Made by a program: the position numbers and the translations under genes
Notes under the pieces: generated by a model
Database searches by the model: none
Told to the model about the DNA's origin: nothing
What the model saw: only the letters and a program-made list of their open reading frames with translations
Assembly: GCA_049295655.1 (NCBI GenBank)
Contig: JBAQRB010000079.1
Span: forward strand, 1-6,571
Source: CAJBIL01 sp049295655
Lineage (GTDB): Bacteria > Pseudomonadota > Gammaproteobacteria > Burkholderiales > Rhodocyclaceae
Length of the DNA stretch: 6,571 nt
Direction: 5' to 3'
Shown here: piece after piece, positions 1 to 6,336 of the stretch
How the letters are laid out: each line of letters opens with the position of its first letter
How positions within the stretch are numbered: the first letter of the stretch is position 1

Positions 1-760
1 GCTCACAGGCAACGCCAAAACCGACAATCGCCGCGACATTCTCGGTCCCCGAGCGCAGCCCGCGTTCGTGCCCGCCGCCGGCGATCTGCGGTTCGATCTC
101 GAGGCGCTTGTCGAGCACCAGCGCGGCGGCGCCCTTCGGGCCGCCGAGCTTGTGCGCCGAGACCGTCAGCGCGTGCACGCCGGCCGCATTCAGCTGGCGG
201 AAATCGACGGCGATCTTGCCCACCGCCTGTACGGCATCGCTGTGAAACCAAGCGCCGCTTGCCCTGGCCTGCGCCGCAAGCGTCGCGACGTCCTGCAACA
301 CCCCCGTTTCGTTGTTGGCGAGCATCACCGAAACGAGTTTCGGCTGCTGCGTCAGCACGGCCTGATAACGGCCGGCGTCAATCCGGCCCTCGGCATCGAC
401 CGCCAGCCGGTGCAGCGTCCAGCCGCGACGCGACAGTTGTTCCGCCGGCTTGATCACGCAGAGATGCTCGATCGCGCTGACCGCCAGGGAAGCGGGTTTC
501 AGGCAGGCGGCGACGCCCTTGATCAGCAGGTTGTTGGCTTCCGACCCGCCGCTGGTGAACACGACCTCGGTCGGATGCGCACCGACCGCCGCCGCCACTT
601 GGCTGCGTGCCTCGTCGATCGCCCGCCGCGCGGCCCGGCCATACTCGTGGCGGCTCGAGGCGTTGCCGAACTGCCGCGAGAGATAGGGCAGCATCGCCTC
701 AAGCACCGCAGGATCGAGCGGCGTGCTTGCGTTGTGGTCGAAATAGACGGGAGCGAACAT
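1..760 (-). CDS. Cysteine desulfurase, NifS/IscS family (class V aminotransferase), 3' end cut by window
   Basis: This PLP enzyme should remove sulfur from L-cysteine, giving alanine and a persulfide for Fe-S cluster assembly. The first 253 residues are present; the loop carrying the catalytic cysteine and the C-terminus lie beyond position 1. Translation begins MFAPVYFDHNASTPLDP. Visible family landmarks are the GSEANN segment (72-77), His99 that stacks on PLP, LANNETG (147-153), the HSDAVQ motif with Asp175 and Gln178, the PLP-binding lysine in SAHKLGGPKG (Lys204), and GGGHERGLRSGTEN. The NNETG and SGTEN wording is closer to NifS-type than to E. coli IscS, so I leave the symbol blank. It starts 28 bases after the iscR stop, so it is very probably co-transcribed with and controlled by IscR. 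The ribosome site is weak (AGAAG, four bases before ATG). A second, canonical iscS may follow outside the window (inference). Confidence 0.9.
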   Translation of the reverse strand, partial: MFAPVYFDHNASTPLDPAVLEAMLPYLSRQFGNASSRHEYGRAARRAIDEARSQVAAAVGAHPTEVVFTSGGSEANNLLIKGVAACLKPASLAVSAIEHLCVIKPAEQLSRRGWTLHRLAVDAEGRIDAGRYQAVLTQQPKLVSVMLANNETGVLQDVATLAAQARASGAWFHSDAVQAVGKIAVDFRQLNAAGVHALTVSAHKLGGPKGAAALVLDKRLEIEPQIAGGGHERGLRSGTENVAAIVGFGVACE

Positions 761-788
761 GCGCTTCTATTGCCGGTTCTCTATCTCG

Positions 789-1277
789 TCAGCCGATCAC
801 GGCCATGACCTTGGCGCGCGGACGCGGGCCGATCCGGCGATGATCCTTGACGACCGCCATGCTGCCGGCCTTGCGGATCTGTTGATTGACCAGATCGGCA
901 AGCGACACCGAAGTCAGGTATTCGTACATCTTGAAGTTCAGCGTCGACCAGAGGTCGTGCGTCATGCAGCGGTTTTCGTCCTTGCAGTTCTCCTTGCCGC
1001 CGCACTGCGTTGCATCGAGCGACTCGTCGACGGCACGGATGATGTCGGCCACCGTCATGTTCTCGACCGGCCGCGCGAGACAGTAACCGCCCCCCGGACC
1101 GCGTACGCTCTCGACGAGGTTGTAACGCCGCAGCTTGCCGAACAGTTGCTCGAGATAGGACAGGGAAATCTTCTGCCGTTCGCTGATCCCCGCCAGCGTG
1201 ACCGGCCCGTCACCGCTGCGCAGTGCCAGATCAATCATCGCGGTAACCGCAAAACGTCCTTTGGTCGTCAGTCGCAT
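789..1277 (-). CDS. iscR: Fe-S cluster regulator IscR (Rrf2 family)
   Basis: IscR is a dimeric winged-helix transcription factor that holds a [2Fe-2S] cluster and represses the isc operon when clusters are plentiful. From the chosen start the protein has 162 residues, the same as E. coli IscR, and aligns without gaps over at least the first 107. It opens MRLTTKGRFAVTAM, with the helix-turn-helix around ISLSYLEQLFGKLRR and the wing at SVRGPGGGY. The cluster ligands are all present: Cys92, Cys98, Cys104 and His107. The C-terminal tail is basic (HRRIGPRPRAK) and differs from the E. coli tail. A second ATG directly upstream, at 1280, would add one Met; I prefer 1277 because the family begins MRLT and the GGGGGG ribosome site is only one base from the upstream ATG but four from this one. 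An IscR-like operator lies just upstream. Confidence 0.96.
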   Translation of the reverse strand: MRLTTKGRFAVTAMIDLALRSGDGPVTLAGISERQKISLSYLEQLFGKLRRYNLVESVRGPGGGYCLARPVENMTVADIIRAVDESLDATQCGGKENCKDENRCMTHDLWSTLNFKMYEYLTSVSLADLVNQQIRKAGSMAVVKDHRRIGPRPRAKVMAVIG

Positions 1278-1293
1278 CATGCCCCCCGGGGGA

Positions 1294-1318
1294 ATACTTG
1301 ATAAGTTCGGTCAACTAT
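1294..1318 (-). promoter_or_regulatory. Probable IscR type 1 operator (autoregulatory)
   Basis: Read on the minus strand, the 25 bases are ATAGTTGACC, then GAACT, then TATCAAGTAT. Compared with the type 1 consensus described for E. coli (ATASYYGACT, RWWWY, AGTCRRSTAT), 21 of 25 positions agree by hand alignment. Mismatches are at site positions 10, 14, 16 and 17. The site overlaps the predicted -10 element and start point of the iscR promoter, where a bound IscR would block RNA polymerase, as expected for autorepression. No binding data are available, so this is a sequence match combined with context. Confidence 0.7.
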
Positions 1319-1343
1319 AAAGGGGGCGCGCCGGATTAGTCAA
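1314..1343 (-). promoter_or_regulatory. Predicted sigma70-type promoter of iscR
   Basis: On the minus strand the -35 element TTGACT (1343 to 1338) is followed after 18 bases by the -10 element TATAGT (1319 to 1314). Each matches the sigma70 consensus at five of six positions. A start point near 1307 would give a leader of about 30 bases before the iscR ATG at 1277. The -35 lies over the last codons and stop of cysE, so iscR can be transcribed separately from the trmJ-cysE genes ahead of it. Confidence 0.6.
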
Positions 1344-2088
1344 CTATTTTGCTCAGGTATTTCGGATCGAATTTATCGGCGGTGGCCAGCTCATCCTCGA
1401 CGCACACGCCGGCGCCTTCCAGACGCTTGAGCAGCAGTTCGATGCGCCGATCGGTTTCGACCGCATGGTCGAGCAGGCCGTGGATCGCCTTGGCCAGCGG
1501 ATCGTCCTGGTTGCCGGCCAGCGCATAGGCCGAGAAGCCCATCTGACCGGCCTTTTCCTCGCGCTTTTGCGCCTGCTCGGTATCGATGATGCGCGCCGGA
1601 TTGCCGACCGCCGTCGTCCCGGCCGGCACATCCTTGACCACCACGGCGTTGGAGCCGACCTTGGCACGGGCGCCGACCGTGATCGGCCCGAGCACCTGCG
1701 CGCCGGCGCCGATCACCACACCGTTCTCCAGCGTCGGATGGCGCCGCCCCTTGTTCCACGAGGTGCCACCGAGGGTCACCCCATGATAGAGCGTCACGTC
1801 GTCGCCGATCACCGCCGTTTCGCCGATCACCACGCCCATGCCGTGATCGATGAAAAACCGCCGGCCGATCGTCGCGCCCGGATGAATCTCGATGCCGGAA
1901 ATGAACCGTCCCAGATGCGAGGTAAAGCGCCCCAGCCAGCGCAGTTGATGGCCCCAGAACCAGTGCGCCAGGCGGTAGGCGAGCATCGCATGCACGCCCG
2001 GGTAGCAGGTCAGCACCTCCCACGAAGTGCGCGCCGCGGGGTCGCGCTCAAATACCGATCGAATGTCTTCGCGCAGGCGACTGAACAT
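1336..2088 (-). CDS. cysE: Serine O-acetyltransferase CysE (short form)
   Basis: CysE transfers an acetyl group from acetyl-CoA to L-serine, making O-acetylserine for cysteine synthesis in the cytoplasm. The 250-residue protein has a short helical N-terminal part (about 1-65), then a left-handed beta-helix of hexapeptide repeats (about 66-165: IEIHPGATIG, FFIDHG, VVIGETAVIG, VTLGGT, VGSNAVVVKDVP). Candidate catalytic residues are Asp81-His82 and His117 in the RRHP loop. A charged C-terminal tail of roughly 85 residues follows. The start was set at MFSRLREDI because GGAG lies nine bases upstream and the family begins there; the frame opens further up to 2139 without support. The last residues are SKIVD, so the C-terminal Ile that inserts into CysK in enteric bacteria is missing. 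It lies 62 bases after trmJ, and its end carries the iscR -35 box. Confidence 0.95.
   Translation of the reverse strand: MFSRLREDIRSVFERDPAARTSWEVLTCYPGVHAMLAYRLAHWFWGHQLRWLGRFTSHLGRFISGIEIHPGATIGRRFFIDHGMGVVIGETAVIGDDVTLYHGVTLGGTSWNKGRRHPTLENGVVIGAGAQVLGPITVGARAKVGSNAVVVKDVPAGTTAVGNPARIIDTEQAQKREEKAGQMGFSAYALAGNQDDPLAKAIHGLLDHAVETDRRIELLLKRLEGAGVCVEDELATADKFDPKYLSKIVD
1338..1347 (-). promoter_or_regulatory. Isolated perfect IscR type 1 half-site
   Basis: ATAGTTGACT on the minus strand matches the left half of the type 1 IscR consensus at all ten positions, but the matching right half (1323-1332) is GC-rich and unlike the consensus. The nine bases ATAGTTGAC recur 29 bases downstream inside the full operator. 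It covers the iscR -35 box. It may be a weak upstream IscR contact, or only the promoter hexamer plus cysE codons. Confidence 0.3.
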
Positions 2089-2097
2089 GAAAACCGA

Positions 2098-2101
2098 CTC
2101 C
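2098..2101 (-). promoter_or_regulatory. Ribosome binding site that sets the cysE start
   Basis: GGAG on the minus strand lies nine bases before the ATG at 2088. Two other in-frame ATGs, at 2103 and 2139, have no comparable site at the right distance. Confidence 0.55.
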
Positions 2102-2150
2102 ATAAACTTGAGGCATGTATTTAAAAAACGACTGCGCAACGCTTTGCCGC

Positions 2151-2939
2151 CTAGCCGCGCGGCTTCGGCAGCTTGCGTTCGACGGCGTCGAGTATGCCGC
2201 GCAGGATATTGATCTCGTCGCGCTCCGGCTCGGCGCGCCCGAACAGCCGGCGCAACTTGGGCAGCAAGCGCTTGGGTTGCTGCGGATCGAGGAAATCGGT
2301 CGCCACCATCACGCGCTCAAGGTGCGCATAAAAGCGCTCGACGTCCTCGTTGGTCGCCGGTGGCGAAGCGAAGGGAACGGCTTTGGTCACCACCGGCGGA
2401 CATCCGTCAAAGGCCGCCAGACGCAGCTCGTAACTGAGCAACTGCACCGCCGACCCGAGATTGAGCGAGGTGTAGTCCGGATTGGCCGGAATGAACACCG
2501 TACGCTGGCAACGCTGCACCTCGTCATTCGACAGGCCGGCCGTCTCGTTGCCGAAAAGCAGCGCCACCTCGCCGCTGCGCGCCTGCGCCAGGATTTCCGG
2601 CGCGGCGGCGCGCGCCTGCAGCGGCTCGGGACCCAGATTGCGGTGCCGAGCCGAAATGGCGACGGCCAGAACCGTATCGGCCAGCGCCGCATCGAGGCTC
2701 TCGCAAACCCGCGCGTTCACGAGGATATCCTCGGCCCCCGCGGCACGCGAAATCGCTTCGTTATCCGGAAAGCGCTTCGGATTGACCAGCGTCAGGCGCG
2801 ACAAGCCCATTGTTTTCATCGCCCGCGCCGCCGCGCCGATATTGCCCGGATGGCTTGTATGCGAGAGAACGATACGGATTTTGTCCAGCGCACCATCTGG
2901 TAAATGCGGAGGAGAAAGAGACGGCAAGGCCTGGTTCAT
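2151..2939 (-). CDS. trmJ: tRNA (cytidine/uridine-2'-O-)-methyltransferase TrmJ
   Basis: TrmJ is a SPOUT-family enzyme that uses SAM to methylate the 2'-hydroxyl of nucleotide 32 in the anticodon loop of several tRNAs. The 262-residue protein shows IRIVLSHTSHPGNIGAAARA (21-40) with conserved Arg39, then KTMGL, and the trefoil-knot SAM site in LLFGNETAGLSNDE (127-140), IPANPDYTSLNLGSAVQ (150-166) and YELRLA. The C-terminal extension typical of TrmJ follows (DVERFYAHLERVM, LPKLRRLFGRA, ELNILRGI-like EINILRGI). The start MNQALPSL is the only reasonable ATG; it gives about 15 more N-terminal residues than E. coli and lacks an obvious ribosome site. The frame continues upstream to 3107, but that would run into suhB. 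It heads the trmJ-cysE-iscR run and diverges from suhB, a neighbourhood also seen in E. coli (suhB, trmJ, iscR). Confidence 0.94.
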   Translation of the reverse strand: MNQALPSLSPPHLPDGALDKIRIVLSHTSHPGNIGAAARAMKTMGLSRLTLVNPKRFPDNEAISRAAGAEDILVNARVCESLDAALADTVLAVAISARHRNLGPEPLQARAAAPEILAQARSGEVALLFGNETAGLSNDEVQRCQRTVFIPANPDYTSLNLGSAVQLLSYELRLAAFDGCPPVVTKAVPFASPPATNEDVERFYAHLERVMVATDFLDPQQPKRLLPKLRRLFGRAEPERDEINILRGILDAVERKLPKPRG

Positions 2940-2956
2940 ATAAAATACGCGATTCC

Positions 2957-2985
2957 ACAATAAATCGGGCGGAATCAGGCGCCAA
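2957..2985 (-). promoter_or_regulatory. Possible trmJ promoter in the divergent trmJ/suhB gap
   Basis: On the minus strand TTGGCG (2985 to 2980) and TATTGT (2962 to 2957) are spaced by 17 bases, each matching sigma70 at four of six positions. Transcription would start near 2950, leaving a leader of only about 11 bases before the trmJ ATG. That fits the absence of a ribosome site, but the match is modest. For suhB on the plus strand only a lone TATAAAAT (2939-2946) stands out, with no convincing -35. Confidence 0.35.
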
Positions 2986-3023
2986 TCCGGCACCACCCGC
3001 CGCCCGTCGAGCTCTTCAAAACC

Positions 3024-3833
3024 ATGCATCCAGCACTGAACGTCATCATCAAGGCCGCGCGTCGCGCCAGCCAGATCATCAACCGCTCGTCGAGCGAACT
3101 CGACCATCTCAAGGTAACGACCAAGCGCCAGAGCGACTTCGTTACCGAAGTGGACAAAGCCGCCGAGGCGGCGATCATCGAAGTGCTGCGCGAGGCTTAC
3201 CCGGAATACGGAATTCTAGCAGAAGAGTCGGGCGAGACCGCCGGCCAGGGCGCCGGCAGCGAATACCAGTGGATTATCGATCCGCTCGACGGCACGACCA
3301 ACTTCATCCACGGCTTCCCGCAATACGCGATCTCGATTGCCCTGGCCTACAAGGGCCAGGTCATCCAGGCACTCGTCTATGACACGCTGCGCAACGAGAT
3401 GTTCACCGCCAGCAAGGGCGCCGGCGCCTTCCTCAACGAGCGCCGCATCCGCGTTTCCAAGTGCCTGAAGCTCGAGGACTCGCTGATCGGTACCGGCTTC
3501 CCCTACCGCAGCTTCGAGCACATCGATGCCTATCTCGGCATGTTCAAGGAACTGACGCAGAAGACTTCCGGCCTGCGCCGCGCCGGCGCCGCCTCGCTCG
3601 ACCTCGCCTACGTCGCCTGCGGCCGCCTCGACGGTTTCTGGGAATTCGGCCTCTCGCCGTGGGATATCGCCGGCGGCGCACTGCTGATTTCGGAAGCCGG
3701 CGGCCTGATCAGCGACCTGGCCGGCAACGAAAGCTATCTCGAAACCGGCAACGTGATCGCCGGCACGCCCAAGGTTTTCGCACAACTGCTGCAGGTCACC
3801 GACAGCTACCGCACGGCCAATCTGAAGGCCTGA
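3024..3833 (+). CDS. suhB: Inositol-1-monophosphatase family protein SuhB
   Basis: SuhB is a Mg2+-dependent phosphatase of the inositol monophosphatase fold. In E. coli it also joins the NusA/B/E/G complex that prevents premature termination on rRNA operons. The 269-residue product is collinear with E. coli SuhB (267). Metal and catalytic residues are present: Glu67-Glu68 in AEESGE, Asp86 and Asp89 in WIIDPLDGTTNF (83-94), and Trp213-Asp214 in LSPWDIAGG. Also conserved are DFVTEVDKAAE (38-48) and GLRRAGAASLDLAYVACGR (183-201). The start MHPALNVIIKAARRA matches the family's MHPMLN opening; the ribosome site is weak (GAG, 12 bases upstream). It diverges from trmJ with an 84-base gap. Both roles (phosphatase or rRNA antitermination partner) remain open here. 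Confidence 0.95.
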   Translation: MHPALNVIIKAARRASQIINRSSSELDHLKVTTKRQSDFVTEVDKAAEAAIIEVLREAYPEYGILAEESGETAGQGAGSEYQWIIDPLDGTTNFIHGFPQYAISIALAYKGQVIQALVYDTLRNEMFTASKGAGAFLNERRIRVSKCLKLEDSLIGTGFPYRSFEHIDAYLGMFKELTQKTSGLRRAGAASLDLAYVACGRLDGFWEFGLSPWDIAGGALLISEAGGLISDLAGNESYLETGNVIAGTPKVFAQLLQVTDSYRTANLKA

Positions 3834-3839
3834 TGTCGT

Positions 3840-3904
3840 CCGGCGGACCGCCGGGCAGCGGCATCCTCGGCGGCTATTGTTGGAAACCCGGCGGCATTAG
3901 CCGC
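3840..3904. other. Two hairpins in the convergent suhB / GGDEF-EAL gap
   Basis: CCGGCG-GAC-CGCCGG (3840-3854) forms a six-pair GC stem with a three-base loop, seven bases after the suhB stop. GCGGC-ATTA-GCCGC (3891-3904) forms a five-pair stem. Neither is followed by a U-rich tract on either strand, so they are not textbook intrinsic terminators. They may still limit read-through between the converging genes. The whole gap is 3834-3936 (103 bases); apart from a small glycine-rich frame at 3833-3913 I see nothing else in it. Confidence 0.3.
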
Positions 3905-3936
3905 GTCAACTAGGCAGGCGCGCTCCTCCGGCCGGC

Positions 3937-6336
3937 TTACGCCGCCTCGCGTTCGAGCATGGCACCGAAGTCCTCGGCCGAGACCGGAGCGCTGTAGTAA
4001 TAACCTTGCGCCGCCTGGCAGCCGTGCTTCTTGAGGAAGGTTTCCTGCGCCAGGGTCTCGACGCCTTCGGCGACGACTTTCAGATGCAGGCTTTGCGCCA
4101 TCGCGAGAATCGCGGTGACGATTGCCGTGTCGTTCTCGTCCTGGCCGATGCCGTTGATGAAGGACTGGTCGATCTTCAGCGTGCGTATCGGAAAGCGCTG
4201 CAGGTAGGCGAGGCTCGAATAGCCGGTGCCGAAATCGTCGACCGACAGCTCGATTCCCATCCCGGCGAGCCTTTCCATGAGCGCCAGGTTCTCGGAATTT
4301 TGCAGCATCAGCAGGCTTTCGGTGATTTCCAGATCGAGCGCCTCGGCGGGCAGGCCGCTATCGGCGAGGATGCGCGCCGCCAGTTCCTGAAAACCCTCCT
4401 GGTGGAACTGCCGCACCGAGAGATTGACCGCGATGCGCAGCGCCGGATGGCCGGCCGCGCGCCAGCGCATGAGCTGCGTGCAGGCTTCGCGCAGCGCCCA
4501 GGCGCCGATCGGAACGATCAGTCCGGTATCCTCGGCGATCGGGATGAACTCGCTCGAACCGATCGGATCCATGCCGGGATGCCCCCAGCGCAGCAGCGCT
4601 TCGGCCGAAAATATCTTGCCGCTCTGGAGATCCACCTGCGGCTGGTAGTGGAGCAGGAAGTCGTGACTGGCCAAGGCCTGGCGCAGGCGGTTGGCGATCG
4701 CCATCCGCCGCTGCACCGCCAGGTTGAGCAGCGGCGTGAAGAACTGGTAGTTGCTGCGGCCCTTGTCCTTGGCGTGATACATCGCCGAATCGGCGGCGCG
4801 CATCAGCGATTCGACGTCGGCGCCGTCCGCCGGAAAAAGGCTGATGCCGATGCTGCCGGAAATGTGCAGTTCGTGCTCATCGACGAAGAAGGCCTGGGTC
4901 AGGGCCTCCTCGACCTTGGTGCCGGCGCGCGCGGCGTCGGTGCCGTCGGTGAGCGCCGGCAGGACGATGACGAACTCGTCGCCGCCGATGCGCGCGACGC
5001 TGTCGCCTTCGCGCAGGCAGCTGGTCAGGCGGTTGGCAGCCTCCTGCAGCAGACGGTCGCCGACGCGGTGACCGAGCGAGTCGTTGATGTGCTTGAAGTT
5101 GTCGAGGTCGATGAAGAGCAGCGCGACCATGCAGCGGTTGCGGTGCGCCTGGGCAATCGCCTGCTGCACCCGGTCGCGCAGCACGGTGCGGTTGGCCAGG
5201 CCGGTCAGCGCGTCGTGGTCGGCCATGTAGCGGATGCGCTCCTGCGTGCGCCGGTGCTCGATGGCGATCCGGGCGATGCGCGTCGCAAAGTCGATCAGCT
5301 GCCGCTCGGCGTCGTCCGGAGTGTGCACCACGTGGTGATAGATCGCGAAGGAACCCAGGACCTGCTCGTCGTGCGACATGATCGGCGCCGACCAGCAAGC
5401 GCGCAGGTCATGCGCCGCAGCCAGATCGCAGCAGTCGGCGCACAGCGGATCCTCGCGCACGTCGCTGACCACCACTATTTCGCGCCGGTACATCGCCGCG
5501 CCGCAAGCACCGGCGTTGGGGCCGATGGCCAGGCCATCGAGCGCATCGATAAAGGCGGCCGGCAGGCTGGGCGCGACGCCGCGGCGGACGTGCAGACCAT
5601 CGGCGGCGAGCAGCAGGATAGAGCACAGCGTTCCGGCGTGCTGCAACTCGATCAGACGCACGAGTTCGGCCAGCATGTCTTCGAGCGAGCTGTTGGTGAC
5701 GACCATTTCAAGGATGCGGTTCTCGCCGGCACGCAGCAGCGCCGCCCGCTCGCGCTCGGCGATTTCAGCAGCGAGGCTGGCGTTGACGCGGGCCAGCTCG
5801 GCGGTACGCTCTTCGACCCGGCGTTCCAGCTCGTCTTGCGCCCGTTGCAGGTCGGCCTCGGCTTGCTCGCGCACGGCGATTTCCTGCTGCAAGGCCAGGT
5901 TGCGGGCGGCCACGCGCTGCTGCGCGGCGCGCAGCTCGAGGTGGGTCGTGACGCGCGCCAGCACTTCCGGCAATTGCAGCGGTTTGGTGACGTAATCGAC
6001 GCCGCCGGCAGAAAAACCGAGCAGCTTGTTCGGCGCATCGTCGAGGACGGTCATGAAAATCACCGGAATGTCGCGCGTGGCGTCGAGCGCCTTGAGGCGG
6101 CGGCAGGTTTCGAAGCCGTCGATCCCCGGCATCATGACGTCGAGCAGGATCAGGTCGGGCCGCACCCGTTGCGCGCGCTGCAGGGCCTCTTCACCATCGA
6201 GCGCGACCACCACATGGTGGCCGAGCGTCTCCAGCTGATCGACCAGCAGCCCGAGGTTGGCCGGCATGTCGTCGACCACCAGAATGGTATGCGGGTCTGG
6301 AAGCGGATCTGCAGCGGGCAAGGCCATTGCGCTCAT
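3937..6336 (-). CDS. Response regulator with GAF, GGDEF and EAL domains (cyclic-di-GMP turnover)
   Basis: This 799-residue cytoplasmic protein likely links a histidine kinase to cyclic-di-GMP levels. Domain order: receiver (16-135; acidic pair Asp22-Asp23, phosphate acceptor Asp66, Thr96, Lys118); a charged coiled coil (about 136-205, including ERRVEERTAELARVN); GAF-type sensor (about 208-362); GGDEF (about 370-530); EAL (about 545-799). The cyclase motif RIGGDEF is intact at 449-455, with a product-inhibition RxxD (Arg442-Asp445) exactly five residues ahead. The phosphodiesterase residues all seem present: Glu579 in AEALLRW, Asn638, Glu670 and Glu673 in LEITES, Asp700-Asp701 in DDFGTGYSS, Lys721, Glu757 and Gln777. 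Both activities are therefore possible. No membrane segment or signal peptide is seen. The start overlaps the stop of the upstream gene as ATGA, with a strong GGAGGAG site; a longer frame to 6561 is not supported. Confidence 0.95.
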   Translation of the reverse strand: MSAMALPAADPLPDPHTILVVDDMPANLGLLVDQLETLGHHVVVALDGEEALQRAQRVRPDLILLDVMMPGIDGFETCRRLKALDATRDIPVIFMTVLDDAPNKLLGFSAGGVDYVTKPLQLPEVLARVTTHLELRAAQQRVAARNLALQQEIAVREQAEADLQRAQDELERRVEERTAELARVNASLAAEIAERERAALLRAGENRILEMVVTNSSLEDMLAELVRLIELQHAGTLCSILLLAADGLHVRRGVAPSLPAAFIDALDGLAIGPNAGACGAAMYRREIVVVSDVREDPLCADCCDLAAAHDLRACWSAPIMSHDEQVLGSFAIYHHVVHTPDDAERQLIDFATRIARIAIEHRRTQERIRYMADHDALTGLANRTVLRDRVQQAIAQAHRNRCMVALLFIDLDNFKHINDSLGHRVGDRLLQEAANRLTSCLREGDSVARIGGDEFVIVLPALTDGTDAARAGTKVEEALTQAFFVDEHELHISGSIGISLFPADGADVESLMRAADSAMYHAKDKGRSNYQFFTPLLNLAVQRRMAIANRLRQALASHDFLLHYQPQVDLQSGKIFSAEALLRWGHPGMDPIGSSEFIPIAEDTGLIVPIGAWALREACTQLMRWRAAGHPALRIAVNLSVRQFHQEGFQELAARILADSGLPAEALDLEITESLLMLQNSENLALMERLAGMGIELSVDDFGTGYSSLAYLQRFPIRTLKIDQSFINGIGQDENDTAIVTAILAMAQSLHLKVVAEGVETLAQETFLKKHGCQAAQGYYYSAPVSAEDFGAMLEREAA

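Noticed and set aside
68..808. Plus-strand frame of 246 codons opposite the desulfurase, and similar ones opposite iscR, cysE, trmJ and suhB
   Set aside because: Each lies opposite a gene with clear catalytic motifs and has Arg-rich composition typical of GC-rich antisense frames.
1282..1292. C6G5 palindrome before iscR as an operator or terminator
   Set aside because: It has no loop to form a hairpin and no following T tract. The G run on the minus strand is better explained as the iscR ribosome site.
2089..2139. Longer CysE start at 2139 or 2103
   Set aside because: The family begins MFSRLRED and GGAG is correctly placed only for 2088.
2117..2150. Terminator between trmJ and cysE (GCAA-AGCG-TTGC followed by a T6 run on the minus strand)
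   Set aside because: The stem is only four pairs, and several bases separate it from the T run. Evidence for termination is too weak to list as a feature.
2940..3107. N-terminal extension of TrmJ up to 3107 or 3029
   Set aside because: It would overlap the start of suhB, and TrmJ proteins begin shortly before the IRIVL strand. ATGCAT at 3024 offers start codons on both strands only because it is a palindrome.
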